A DNA stretch of 64,000 nt, taken from Romanomermis culicivorax. Lineage: Eukaryota > Nematoda > Enoplea > Mermithida > Mermithidae. Shown here piece after piece: positions 35,852-48,590 of this stretch. The stretch lies in the NCBI GenBank assembly GCA_963922205.1, contig CAWUHX010000144.1, positions 744,001 through 808,000 on the forward strand. The letters are read 5' to 3'. Positions within the stretch are counted from its first letter, which is position 1. Each line of letters begins with the position of its first letter. Made by a program: the position numbers and the translations under genes. The notes below the pieces were generated by a model. That model did not search any database, was not told the origin of the DNA, and saw only the letters and a program-made list of their open reading frames with translations.

Positions 35852-36604
35852 CAGGGTGAGCCAAAAAAAGGCGACCGGTACTGATTTTCATAGTTTTCAA
35901 ATGGGTGAAGCTTATTTAATGCGGTTTTCTGTCGTCAATAGATAAAAAATCTGCAAAGTTTCAGCCATATTTTTCGAATATTGACCGACTAGAATCGAAA
36001 ATACTAAACATTGGTTTTTTTGCAAATAAATTTTGAAAAATTGACAAAAAATGACAAAATCAACATGTTTTACAACAGAAAAGTACAATAGATCCAATCA
36101 TGAGAACCATATAACAGCTGGAAACTAGAAAAGAGCCGTTTTAGTGTGTCCTACTTTCTGTTTCACCAATATTTTTAATCGTTTTGTCGATCTGGTCAAT
36201 GACAGAATTGATTTTGTTTTGATTTTGCTCTTTTCCAATTCAAAACAAAAGCTCTTGATTTTGGCGAAATTTTGCCCCATATTGAAACAAGAAGTTGATG
36301 AATTTAAATTACGTGACTCACAAATCTGGGTAACTTTTAAAGTATTATTGTGTGCAAAAAGATTTACAAAACTTTGTCACAATAGGGCAACTTTTACTTT
36401 GATTTCACAAGTTTTATTTTTTGAAAAATGATCACTTTTACTAAATTTTTGTTTGTACAGTAACCATAAATGCTAGGAGCATAAAACTCGGGTTTTGTAG
36501 AAAGGATAAGCAGGGCGTTCGAATGCAGCAATCCGCATGAAAAAACTTTATCCGTTCAAAAGTTATGGGAGTCAGCACCGGTCGCCTTTTTTCGGCTCAC
36601 TCTG
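35852..36604. mobile_element. Mariner-like MITE, 753 bp, TA target duplication
   Basis: Terminal inverted repeats of about 30 bp: CAGGGTGAGCCAAAAAAAGG at the left, and the right end CCTTTTTTCGGCTCACTCTG. TA flanks each end. CAGGGTG ends beside a TA are typical of mariner/Tc1 elements. The longest internal ORF is 95 codons and shows no DDD/DDE transposase signature, so the copy is non-autonomous. Confidence 0.85.
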
Positions 36605-38001
36605 TATATTTTATGCATGAAAATTTTCGTGTGGTCAAAAATGGATTGTTTAAACCTGCTCAACTACGCGGTATGGGTTGCGAGACAACCACCGCAGTCT
36701 GTTTTTGTAAAATTATTCTCAATTGAAAAGTGAAAAATACTGCCGTCAAACGTGCTTACAGTTACATAGTAAGATTTTTCACTCAAAGTTGTTACAAGTT
36801 AGTCAGTCAAAAGCATTTCAAAAGAAACATAACGAAAATAAAACTTTTGTTCGAAATTTACTTCTATTTTGAAAACGCTTCAAATCAGAGTTCGTGAAAA
36901 GCGCCTGCAAATTTCAAACCGGCCTAATCATGTAGTTATTTTGACACCGAATCAAGATCCCGGAATACAACATTTGAGATTGTAGTATATTTGCCATAAA
37001 GTTCGGACTGCTAAAGAGAGTCACGTTCTCTTTTGAGTCAAATTGCAAGACATTCACGGAATCTTTACCACTTAATATTACCCGAAACCTGAAATTTTAA
37101 TCACATTGGTACGAAAATGTTTGGCAAGCCGTTTTGCTTGGTCATCAAGATTTTTTCTCCTGTAAGATTCTTCTCCAAAAATTATTTTACTATCATCAAA
37201 CTATTATTGACATATTCGATTTTGGGCGCGTGTAATGGCACCCGGCTAAACTGCTTTTTCAGGACCCCATTCTTTCGGGTCCATTCAACCGTAAATGCGC
37301 CATAATTTGCGTTAGGGCGACCAACGAACGGTAGTGCCAAACATTTTCGTATGCAAATTGCACCCAAATGCGCACATTTTCAGATATTCGTCATCTTTTT
37401 CGGTGGAAAAAAATTATCACGTACAATAATGTACACATACTACAGTAAAAAGTTTGCTTTTGACTCAAAAATTCGGATAAACCAGATTTTTGGATGTGTT
37501 TTCGACTGCCCACACATCCGCTTTTTCCGAGCAGGAAAAGCCTATTAGCTAAACATTTGTCAACATATCATAAAATTTTTCTTCAGTAGCTTCCATAAAA
37601 AATATGCAAATTTTACGACGAGCCATGTTGCTTATAAAAGTTATCATAGTACTGCATCTACGCATCATTTTTTCCGTTGATGATACTAGTTCTCACCATT
37701 ACGTCATATTATGCGGATTGTAACCTCTGTATTACATAATTTTTGCCATAATTATCCCTCTTGTATTCCAAATTTCAACATTGTTTCAGCTAAAAAATAA
37801 CAAAGACAAACTCTTTTTGATGACGTAGATTCTATAAATCTCGCTTCTACGAAATCACTAAATCATTAAAATGACGTCGTCGGGAGAGAAATTGCTTTTG
37901 TTTTTTTGCTATTTTTCTATTGTACGTACAAAATACGTTAGCCCAGTTTTTAAGGCTTTCGTTGCGAATTTTCACGTTTATTGCGCCAATCAGGAAAAAA
38001 T
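36605..38001. other. Upstream region of the astacin gene; nothing else recognised
   Basis: AT-rich. No clear TATA box or other promoter motif is certain before the ATG at 38002. Confidence 0.4.
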
Positions 38002-41000
38002 ATGTTCACGGGTGGCTCGTTTTGGGCGATTTTAGTACTGTTTTACGCTGATAATCTGGTTAATGGAGAGATCACGAAGGAGGATGTGAGTAGTAAGATA
38101 AAAGAAATCATTTTTATTTCAGAATTTGAAACTAGAAATCTGAGGCAAGGTCATAAGCAGTCTCATGTTTCCAGTATAGAAATAAATTCATTGAAACCAA
38201 GGTGGACGATTCTAAGGAGAAAGGCAATCAATTGCTTTCCGGAATAAATTTTATTCATACAGTTTTCTCACCTACTAAATTTTAGAGCATTTAACAAAAG
38301 TTTATCATTTTTTTGTTTGATGATACAACATGAATTTTACGAATCACGTGAAAATATGCATCATTACTTCCAATCAATTGGATTGTAGGTCTTCTATTGT
38401 CAGAGTTTGACGATCCCGTTTGTTAAATAGTATATTTGATTATTGCAGATGCGTGGACCAGTGATAGAGAAAAAAGTTCGGATGAAATCCTTGTAGTCAA
38501 AATTCGCATATAAAATGCTCTGATCAATCAGATTCTATTACACACTAATCAGAGTACGGCATTCTCCGTCTGCATTCATTATGAAACTCTGGATTTCGGT
38601 GAATTCCTAAAATCAAGCTACAGATTTGTTAACATTAACATCTTTGCCGCTTATTGCCCAATTTTAAAAAGATGTATGTCTCTGGTTTGTAGAACTAGTT
38701 TTCGACCTTAATTCATTTACTTGAATATCGTGTTTCAATGAAATTCAAAAAAAGAAAATAAGAAAAACACAAATTCTGAGAAATTCCGGTTGGAAGCTCA
38801 ATGAAGACACATCCAATTGTGATTTACCAAAAACAGAAACACGACTGCTTTTAATGTTGTAAGAGACATTGAGACGAGCAGGATTAATGTTATTATGCAC
38901 AAATTTACACTTCGTACAGAAAAAATACAAAACGTGAACTTTTGATCCAGTTAAAATTTCAGTAGTACCTGCAATTTTCTATTGATTGCAGGTGCTACGG
39001 TCTTCGAATATTGTAGTTGCTATTGCAAATTTATGCAAATTTACTATAAATATAGTCAGCGGTATAAAAGACCATTTGCCACATGATTCTACGCTCCATT
39101 CATTCTGAAATGATCGATGCAGTGAACTCCCACCCAAACTTTCATTCAAGATTATGGAAGGCTCGTTGACACTATTCAATAAATTTTTTTCATGATACAG
39201 AGTCCTTGATGATCACTCTTCAATCATTTCAAGATGATCGAAATTAATTTCTTGATGTTTTTGAAATGGTAGAAACGATATCGATGTTACGTGGTTAAAG
39301 AATAAGGGCAATACTACTGATCTAGTCACCAAAATGTTTCAGTTACTTTTAGATGCACACATTTTTTATCATCTGCCGAATTGAAATCCAAAGTTCTAGG
39401 GTCAAAGTGCACTTTGGTGAACATCATTTAACTTTCACGTTCGCCGTAATCTCTGCGCTCCTTTACATTGGGGCCCTAAAAAATGAACACTTCTCCCAAT
39501 CCCAAATTCTCCCTCGATATTCTTCAGCTCATACAAAGGAACATAACCGGGACGAGCATTTTCCTACCTGAGGACTATAAGGATTTGGAGAATTTCAAAC
39601 CGATCGACCTAAAAACCGTACGCGACCTAAAACTGCCCGACGACCCCCTTTTGGTCGCTAAACGATTTGAAGGCGACATCGCCAATCTGACGGCCGGAAC
39701 TATACACAAATTCATCAACGCTAGTAACAGTTGGGCTCGTGCAGCTATAAAAGAGAAATGGAGATTGTAAGTTTCTTGCACATGACACATGCATGCATGC
39801 ATGCGTGAACACTTACTGTGCCACACCATGGGAAATGCCTCCGTAAAACCCAATTCAGAAGTGCAGTCGCTGATTGTCGCCGATGGTCGGCGACAAAAAT
39901 CCTAGGATTTTTTCACTTTTGAATTGGGCTTTCTGCAAATTTCCTATTCGTTCCATAGAGTCGCCGACTGTCGCCGACCGTCGTCAACTGTCACCGACAA
40001 AAATCATAGGATTTTTCACTTCTGAATAGGACTTAAACCTCGTTACAAAGCTTTTTAGAAGTGCTTTTGGTGCAAAATAGTCACAATTTTGGAAATCGTA
40101 CACACATCATATCATTACATGGAACATAACAGCCTGCTGAAAATTTTCACGCCCGAGTCATCACCACCGGAAAATCAATTTGAAATGCTTGATCTCAACA
40201 ACCAGTTACGCACAGAAGATAGCGTTACCAAAAGATACCAAACATGCGTATTATGAATCGTTGTAAATTCTACACCGAATTTTCATAGGCTAAGAGCATG
40301 AGAAAAACTTTTTTAATGCCATTGAACCAAATCAAATGCTTCTACATTGTCTTCGTCTATTATGATTGGTGAAACCTGATACAAGTATGAAATTTCAGTT
40401 TGGAGAATGCACGTCTGCCCGAAACGTGATGTAATTTTTGTCATTTGATTTTTGATCTCCGAACGTACTGTACTACAATCATGACCTACATCTCGAGACC
40501 TTTTCTCCTGAATTCCGAATTGCGGAAACGTGTCAGGTTTGATCAAATGATTTTCGCATGGAAAATTCCACAATAAATATTTCATGAAAATAGTTTTGAG
40601 AGTACTTGCTTTTGTAATCGTACTAAAGTCAAGTTCGAGCTCCGTATTTCAGACATTATAAAAGCAAAAGATGAGACTGTCGCGAGATCAATATTAAGAT
40701 TGCAACGTTTTTGAACCTTCGATTTTCAATACATTGTACCTCAGACAGAATCGACGATTATCGAACCAGCGAGTACACCAACCTTTGTCTGCTAGAAATA
40801 TCAATTTTTTTATCGTCACAAACTTTTGCAGCTCAACATTTTATTTTATGGTTCATTGATTTTCAACTGGGCCACGGAATTTTAAGCATCGTGAGCCGAA
40901 ATATTTCTTTCATAAAATTATTCAAAAGGTTGTCCTGCATGCAGGTTTTTATTATTTGCACGAACATCGGATGCGCAGTGAAAAAATGGTTTGGTACAGA

Positions 41001-44000
41001 ATTTTAATTTCGAGAATCCGTATGAATTGACCCACCTCTAAGTTCGTCAACTCGAATCACAACCTATAATCGAAAAAAACGAAACAGATTTTCACTCTAA
41101 ACAATTGAATACCTTGGAACAACAAGGTGTTTTGTGCCACTGCACTTATGATTTACACAACACCTTGTTGCCCCAAAGTATTCAATTGCTATGTCAATCG
41201 TTTCACACGAAACCAATTTTTCACTTTAATATCATGGTGTAAAATTTGAAAAAGTTTCTAATTGGTATTTTTGTCTGTATCTGTCTTTTTTGTTGTATTT
41301 GCCAATTTTTGCACTGAATCTAGCCAATGTGCACACCTATAGTTTAGTAATATGCGACGGAAAATTTACTTTAATCATATTTCACTGTTTAGCTATCCAT
41401 GCTAGGCACTTAATAACTTTTTACCATTATCTTGTTTACAATTTGTCTAAGTACTTATAAAATTTAAAAAGTGTCCGTTTAAGAAGATATAATAATAATT
41501 GTTAACCAAGTTTATTATGGAAGACCTGTCCAACAAATCCTTCAAGCTCAATCCTCAAACGAATATTTGAGATAAGAAAAATGTATGTTCCTTTGAAATA
41601 CATACTGATATATATATATATATATATAGAGCATATTATTCAAACAGGTAAAGTTTATGCTCAGGATTTTGCCCACAGCTGATCCTGAATCCGTATTCTG
41701 CATCTGTTGATCATGTAGCAGGAAAAATCTTGAGGAAATCAAATAGATTTATTTCTCACAACTCAGTGATAAATACATATACTATACTGATTGTTTTCGG
41801 GTGATCTCCATAAGGTCTATCGATTGACGCCTATGTGTGGCATTTTGAGGCAAAAAATTGCTGCAGATCTATTAGTTTAGTGATATCAATGGCATTCTAG
41901 ATGATTCCGAACTGTGTTTTAGGTCGACCCTCAGTATTCCATTCTCTATGCATATGACTGTGACTTCCTGCCATCATAAGCAATCCCATTTAATTTATCA
42001 GAATGTTCGGCATAGAAGCATTCAATGGAAATGAAGCATTCAGTGGAAATATGCTGTTGGTCATGTCATTGAAATTTATCTTTTTCAGGTGGCCAAAGAA
42101 AGAAATTCCTTATTTAATCGAAAGATCCTATACGCCTTTGGGCAGGAAGATCATATTGATGGCCATAGAAGAATATCACAAAAATACTTGCATACGTTTC
42201 GTACCCAGAACGACGCAATCCGACTATATTCACATAAAACCGGATGATGGGTGCTATTCGTTGGTCGGTCGAACGGGTGGCATGCAAATTGTTTCACTTG
42301 ATGAAGCTTGCATGATGGTAAGCATAGGGAATGGTAAAATATGCAGTACGAGCTTAATTTGAAAAATGATCCCCTTTTCAGGTCGGGACAGTTATACACG
42401 AGCTTATGCATTCCACAGGTGAATTTTTCCTCGAGACCTGTTGCTGTAAAATAATGACTGTTGCTTTTGTTTTGCAGGATTTTTCCACGAGCAGGTAAGA
42501 TTTTCTAAGCAAAGACTTTGATTACAGTCCTTACTGTATGTCTTTATACTCGCCATCAATGGGAAGTTTCACAGGTGTAAGTTCTGAATGGCACATATTA
42601 TAACACATCAATGCCTTTAGGTAAATTTATTTTACATAAGTGGTATTTCTCCATAAACTATGTTTACTCTCAAAGTCGCATGAGTGTCAAATAATGATAA
42701 GCTGACTTATTGATCTCAACGACCAGAAAACATGAACGATAGCACATTGAGTTGATAGATCATTGTAAGAGTTGTATCGATGTTGTTTGGATCAAAATAG
42801 ACGAGAGAGAGATAATGTTTTCCGGTAGAAACATCAGTATGAGTCACATAATAGTGCATTCAATAGCCAGCTAAAGGTCTATGTATACTTCGAGGATTGT
42901 TGAGATTATCCACATTAAACTCAATATCCATATCGATCGATAATTCTGGTGATGAAGATTGTGCAGGGACCCGATTAGTGCGTACATTGCTGTGTGAAGT
43001 ATACCTTTGCATGATTTTGTGTGACTTTGGAAGTATGCTAGGGGGTATTTCGCGAAGATTTCGCACGACTTTGGCTACAGTAAAAAGGTTGGAAAACAAA
43101 ACATTAGAGTAGTGTGAAGCACTTGTGAATCAAAATTATGTTTTCGTGTGCAATACAGCAGCTCAGCTGGAGGACATGCTTGCTTTAACTGTAGATTAAA
43201 GAAATTAAAAAGTGATCATCGTCTCAAGTCTAGCACCAGGCAGAGATGAGGGCACCGGCAGGGTTTCTTTGGCCTAGTCCACAGGTATAGCCGTTTATAC
43301 ATGCAATTATTCAGTTTACTGTGGTGCCACAATTCAACAAATATAAACGAAGCATACCAGCCATGGCTTTCTTTACGCTGAATCTTTGCATGCGGCCTAG
43401 TATACCTCGAGTGCCAGACTGAGCAGAGATTTTTCAAAATCGTCGCGGATAAGTATACACAGGCCTCAAGTCAAAGTACCCCTTACCCTATTTATTCTGA
43501 AATAACAGATGCAAGTTCTACATGGAAAAACTAGTAAGCCTATTACTGTAATTAATGATAAAAATTTCTCCACAATCGGTGGTAACCAGAGCAACTGGAA
43601 AGTTCCTTCAATAAACTGTTTTTTAAATGTTTAAAATTTTTCTAAAACACTCAGATGTCTACACAGCTTTATTCATGCCCAAAGTAGATAAGCATGATGT
43701 TTTTGTCTATAATTTTGGCCTCCACATTGTTAAAAAAATTCAAACTTTTTTTACAGTATAAAGTTTTTCACTATCTAAAAATTGTGTGTCAACAGAAACC
43801 TACATTTTTGGTTCTTGCTGCATCTATAATTTCAAAGTAACTTTGTTTACAATAAAATTTTTCTTGAAATATGGGTCAGGCGCATTGCCTTACTGAAGCA
43901 CTGATGAGGAGTATTTAAAAATTTTACTTTGTGAGTAATTCGACTACCAGAAATCTGACGATGCAGATCTTTCTAGAGGAAATTGCAATTATAGTCTGTT

Positions 44001-47000
44001 TTTCTAGAAATGCCTGTAAATGAAAGAATAGAAAGCAAGTACTGTTTCATATTTTTGCCATTTCCTGCTGAACCATATGTCGCATAGGACTGAAAATTAG
44101 AGTGAGCCTACTCAACTAGCCATCGCAATTTTATGAGTAAAAGATCCTACAGTCAAAGCTTTGTGTAAACGATTTTGAAGGTGGTACTTATTTTTGTCAT
44201 TTTTCCGTTTGCAAGCATTTTATAAAAAACAGACTATAGAACATCTTATAGCCGACTAACGGGTCTTTTTTCCAATGAAATTGACATGAAACATGTCCAA
44301 GATATGTCCATAGCAGATAGTAACTATGTAATATTGATAGTAGTCTAGTGCCTTTGCTTGTCACTCGTTGATATATAAAACTTACCTTGTGCTTTCAGTC
44401 TGTAAGTGTTCAAACCGCTAAAATCCACCAGCATTGTTTCGGATTATCTCAGAGCAATATTCAGATGATGGCCCATAATCTATTTTTCTTCCAAATAATA
44501 AGATTGGGAAGCAGGTACGATTCCAAACTTTTAAGATTTTCAGCTAAACTGTATGTCTTATATTGCTGAAAACATGTGAGCTTACTCAACTAACCCTTCA
44601 CTATTTTTTGAGTGAAAAATTTCACAGCCAAAAACTTGTGTAAACGATTCCAATGATAAGGATAATTTTCGTCAATTTTCCCTTTCAAAGCATTTCATAA
44701 AAAACAGACTATAGTTGTATGAACAACATTACAGTTCTCAAATCTGTCGATTGGACGTAATCATTGCATGTTCGACGATTCATTTATGCACTTTTAGTAT
44801 AAATATAGACCACTGGGAAGAATGCTAGACGATGTAGAATACACCATAAAATATGTAACTTCAGAATTTTCACCAGAAAACGCTTCCTTATGAGTTTGAA
44901 TACAAATTGTGTTCTGCAGATGAATGTGAATCTACGTATGATACGTATAACTTCTGAATTTACACTTAGAGGTTTTTCTACGCTGATCTTTATCGCTTCT
45001 GGTACTGTAACGGAGAATTCAAGAGTTTTCATATCTGGGCAACATGAGAGCTATGCTATTTTCATACTGCAACAGAGTAGAACAGATAGAGACGAAAATG
45101 TCAAAATCGTTTGGAAGAATATAGAACCGGACGCCGAAGACCAATTTGAAAAATACGGTCTAAACACAATAACGCTGCTTGACCTACCGTACGACTACGG
45201 GTGAGTTTGCAAGAGTTACAAAATGCGAAAAAATATTGTAAACAAAAAAGATTTTTTGTCTTAGAAGCGTTATGCATTACGGTCCAAAAGCTTTCTCTAA
45301 AAATGACAAAGATACGATAGTGCCGTTAAAGAGCGCTGAGTCGTCGAAAATGGGACAAAGGGAAGGCTTTAGTAGTTTGGATGTGCAAAAGTTGAGGAAG
45401 TTATACGCGTGCGACGATTCGAACGGTTTTGGTGCTGTCGTTACAAAATCTGTAAGTCTTTTAAGATGTTTAAAAGAGAATGAAACGTCAAGTGCACCTC
45501 AAGTATACAGAACTTCTGTAGGTGAACAAAAATAGGGTTGAGGTCAGCAACATCCGAATCTACTATTAAACAGCGGTGAATTATTTTGCAGTATTAGTTT
45601 ACAATTTGATCGAACCAATGATTTGTAGTCTGATATTTTTAAAATGGGAAACGTAGAAACGAACTTTTGCAAAAGAAAAACCTGTATTGCACGTGGCCAA
45701 AAGTTTCAAAGTTATTCGCCTACCCACATCATTCAATTTTCAAAAGGTTGGTTGTTTTTTCTCTAGCTCAGCATCTTTTTGCGTTTAAACTCCCATTTAA
45801 AAAAGGACTTTAGTTCTCTCGTATAGCTACTCTATTGATTTCTACATGGAAACTGAATAAGCAAAAAATGGAAAATCATCAACAAATAAAAATTGTTATA
45901 AAATAACAAAAAAGTCAGATGAAAAGAAATATTAGCCTTGATGCTGCATAGATTGGGATTAAAGTCAGTAGAAAATGAAAATCATTAGGCAAAAATGACA
46001 AGCCCGTCCGAAATTCTTTCAGATTTAATTTGAACTTCGAACTGTGACTATACTATTTTGTATAATTTTGTATAATTTTTATAAATTTTCTTCATTCCCT
46101 ACCTCGAAATACTAATTACTATTTCCTTCTTTCCTTTCAAAATTTTCTTTCACTATTTTATTCTCTAATTTCTTTTTCGCATAATTTCATACTTAATACT
46201 TCGATGTTGTAAAGTTGAAACGAAAAACGGTACTTCTTGAAGACAATTTTTTGACAAAGTGCTTCTAAATTGTAAAATGACATAAATCAAGGGTCGGTTT
46301 CATAAAAAAAACTTAAGCTTCGGTTGAGCGGTAGCTTAATCTGTAGCTTAATTCTATATGTTATACATGTTTTCACTTTTGTTATTTAGAAACCATTTCA
46401 GGAAAAACAGACTATAGGATGAACACTGCGGTAAATTGAAAAGTCGTTACCAATGTGAAACTTTACACATTGCCTCAAAACCTTTTGCAGTCTTACTCTG
46501 TCGCCTGTCTCATTTTGGCATCCGATTCACTTTGGCGCCCATTGTTTAGTAATAATCTTCTTTGGATGACTTACTTTGGCTCGCGTCTCACTTTGGCGTC
46601 CATCTCACTTCGCCTCATTGCTATTTCAATTCTCATTCTAATCATTTATTTAAGTAAGATGCGATTACCACCACATTATATTATTGCCATACTATATTCT
46701 ATTCGACCTTATGAGTTATAATAAGTACTTGAAATATCGTAGGTAAGGCTCAACTTCAAATAGAACAGCGAAATTTTCCACATTTTCTAGACTGGCACGA
46801 CGTTGAATAGAAGCATATTTGGCGTTGAGCTTAGGCTTAAACTTACTCTTAAGCTGAGGCTTAGCTTAGGCTTAAGCTTAGGCTTAAGCTTAGGCTTGTG
46901 CCATTTAGGGTGACCTGAGCTATTTGCAGTCATTAAGCTAATGTGAAAGTGCACGTACAATTTGTAAGATGAAAAACATCGTTTGTATACCAGGGCATTA

Positions 47001-47715
47001 TGCGCTGCGCCAAAGTAAGACGGGCGCCAAAGTGGGACGGGCGCGAAGTTGCGGCGCAATCCATAATCTTTCTATGATTCAAATACAAGGATAATAAAGG
47101 AATCTTTACCGATTACGAAGTTACTACGATTTATAGGCGATTTGTTTTTTCAGGACATCGTTTATATTACTCTGTTATATCTTGAAGATAATATTGTTGC
47201 TTTTTTTCCCGAAGCCCGCTTCCAAACCGTTCGGCACCACGACGGACCGTTGCAAAGATCGTAGAATCGTCTGTATTGTTTGGAAAACGTTCGGCTATTG
47301 CGAAACGGACAAGGAGCGTATGCTGGAAGTATGTCCTCGAAGTTGCAATTTGTGCGATCAACTGCCGCATGGCGGCATGCCCCCAAGTGCCAACGACGAC
47401 GACGACGTTTTCCCGTCGCCAACAACTGAAGAGCCCTGCTCGGACACCAACGGCCATTGCCAGACGTGGGCAGACCAGGGTTACTGTAAGCGGCAAGGTT
47501 ATGCGGCTTTCGTGCTCCAAAAATGCCCCAAAGCTTGTGGCAGTTGCGGCCGCCCGACCGCTGATATTAAAGCACGCGACGTGCTCCCCGAGTGCCGAGA
47601 CTCGAGCGAAAAGTGCCTGTCGTACGCCGCCATGGACATGTGCATTGAAGGTCGAAATCGGGAGTTTATAAGAGCCAATTGTAAACGTTCTTGCGGTCTA
47701 TGCCAGCAAAGCTAG
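38002..47715 (+). CDS. Astacin metalloprotease with three ShK domains (nematode NAS type)
   Basis: Secreted zinc endopeptidase (M12A). Eight exons join in phase: 38002-38085, 39528-39766, 42089-42317, 42382-42418, 42478-42494, 45076-45200, 45265-45451 and 47215-47715, giving 472 residues. Residues 1-22 look like a signal peptide. The propeptide has FEGD (75-78), the family's aspartate-switch motif that blocks the zinc. The catalytic domain starts near Trp109 (WPKKEIPY). It contains TCIRFV, GCYSLVGRTGGMQ, the zinc site HELMHSTGFFHEQ (190-202) and the Met-turn SVMHY (245-249). Three six-cysteine ShK domains follow at about 319-353, 381-417 and 433-469, the first two separated by an acidic Asp/Pro/Thr linker. 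The ShK fold is shared with some venom peptides, but here it is a protease tail. I chose the ATG that gives the signal peptide. Substrate unknown. Confidence 0.93.
39845..40035. repeat. Double hairpin repeat with GTCGCCGAC and CCTAGGATTTTT motifs (copy 2)
   Basis: Lies in astacin intron 2. The first unit runs CCCAATTCAGAAGTG to CACTTTTGAATTGGG. The second carries GTCGCCGACTGTCGCCGACC and ends ATCATAGGATTTTTCACTTCTGAATAGG. These are the inverted blocks of the repeat at 11815-11925. Confidence 0.75.
41102..41188. repeat. Hairpin with about 30-bp inverted arms
   Basis: CAATTGAATACCTTGG with CAACAAGGTGTT at the left pairs with AACACCTTGTTG and CCAAAGTATTCAATTG at the right, with three or four mismatches and a loop of about 27 bp. 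It lies in astacin intron 2. A fold-back MITE is the simplest reading. Confidence 0.8.
41608..41628. repeat. (AT)n microsatellite
   Basis: About ten uninterrupted AT units in astacin intron 2. Confidence 0.9.
43990..44238 (+). mobile_element. 'ACAGACTAT' MITE, most complete copy
   Basis: About 249 bp in astacin intron 5. The left end TATAGTCTGTTTTTCTAGAA and the right end TTTATAAAAAACAGACTATA are inverted repeats with GCATTT/AAATGC just inside. Internal landmarks are GAAAGCAAGTACT, GCCTACTCAACTAGCC, GTAAAAGATCCTACAGTC and GCTTTGTGTAAACGATTTT. No ORF. At least ten other copies or fragments lie in this window, all in the same orientation as far as I can tell. Confidence 0.85.
44480..44714 (+). 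mobile_element. 'ACAGACTAT' MITE, second copy in astacin intron 5
   Basis: Shares GGGAAGCAGGTACGATTCC, CTTACTCAACTAACCCTTC, TTTTTTGAGTGAAAAATTTC and the right end CATTTCATAAAAAACAGACTATAG with the copy 250 bp before it. The left end is unclear. Confidence 0.75.
46292..46360 (+). repeat. Fragment of the CCGGTTTC MITE
   Basis: TCGGTTTCATAAAAAAAACTTAAGCTTCGG followed by GTAGCTTAATCTGTAGCTTA matches the left end of 54784-55010. Confidence 0.6.
46490..47060. repeat. Element with inverted CACTTTGGCG arrays around a telomere-like core
   Basis: The left side (46498-46615) has several spaced units like CTCACTTTGGCGTCCAT. The right side (47003-47057) has the inverse, GCGCCAAAGTGGGACGGGCGC. TTAGGC-like repeats lie between. 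It sits in the last intron of the astacin gene. Confidence 0.7.
46831..46896. repeat. Interstitial telomere-like repeat (TTAGGC-rich)
   Basis: TTAGGCTTAAGC units, five with an exact TTAGGC and the rest variants such as TGAGGC. The tract is less regular than 10876-11002 and in the opposite orientation. Confidence 0.7.
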
Positions 47716-47787
47716 GCGAGAATTTTCCGTATTTTTTTATGAAGATAGCGGTTCATCGAGGCTCAGAAAAAGGTGTACTCATTAAAA

Positions 47788-47793
47788 AATAAA
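47788..47793 (+). terminator. Poly(A) signal AATAAA of the astacin gene
   Basis: AATAAA lies 73 nt after the TAG stop at 47713-47715, a normal distance for a short nematode 3' UTR. Confidence 0.6.
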
Positions 47794-48429
47794 ATTGTCA
47801 AAGAAAATTGTTCATGTCGTGTGACTGTGATATGACCGACCCTTCAAGAAACCTACTTTAAAGTATGAACTAACCAAAAAGTACGCTTTAATTATTACAT
47901 GGCTAAAGTTTCTCAACTCCAGAAATGAAACATAGCCACGCTCAATGTCGAGTGCGTGTGCCAGTGTGTCAGAGAAACCTGGGCAGGGTGTTCAATGTGG
48001 TCCATCCTGAAGATGATGTAATACAGTAATCAAAACGCTAACGTTTATGTACTGAAATCCAACCAAGTCCATAGCAAATGCAATTATGTTACACCAACTG
48101 TTTTTCACGTTGGCACTCTCCACACTAAAATTAGCATAAGTGTGCATCATTGAAAAGTTGGCCTATAGTTGATCTAAGAGACAACAAAACATTACATAGA
48201 TAGTCATGAACCAGCTAATATAAAAAATTACGTCATGTAATGAAAAACTGACTTTGCACTGCTGAGCGCTTTCAAACTCCACCGAAATTTAGAGCTGCAT
48301 ATTGTAGAAAGTATTAAAGATAAGCGGATAGTCACATGTGCATTATTGAAATTTTCGATTCGATCTGTCGAATAAAAGTTTTTTTCATTAAATATCCTTC
48401 AGTGGTTGATAAGATCGGATAGGCAAAGT

Positions 48430-48590
48430 TTATGTCACAATTTTTGCCATTTTTTGATTCACAAGCATTCATCAACAACAGACTACAGATTATTGATTGT
48501 ACAGTAAAAGCTTGGTAAAACATTTCAACGTCAGTACTAATTTTCGTCATGTCTTCCATTTATAAGCTTTAAAAAACAGCCTACAGTAGG
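48430..48590 (+). repeat. Two overlapping MITE fragments ('ACAGACTAT' family)
   Basis: TTTTTGCCATTTTTTGATTC with CAAGCATTCATCAACAACAGACTACAG is one right end. ACAGTAAAAGCTTGGT with TTTTCGTCATG and TTAAAAAACAGCCTACAG is another. They sit end to end. Confidence 0.6.

Noticed and set aside
39353-39571. ORF before astacin exon 2, and an ATG at 39483 in frame with it
   Set aside because: The TATTCTTCAG acceptor at 39527 is in phase with the signal-peptide exon, and an in-frame TAA precedes the ATG. The upstream sequence is intron.
42860-43099. 79-codon minus-strand ORF in astacin intron 5
   Set aside because: It looks protein-like (Pro, Ser and Asp rich) and could be transposon-derived, but I see no ends, partner ORF or known domain.
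47162-47520. Minus-strand ORFs of 87 and 117 codons
   Set aside because: Antisense shadows of the GC-rich last astacin exon.
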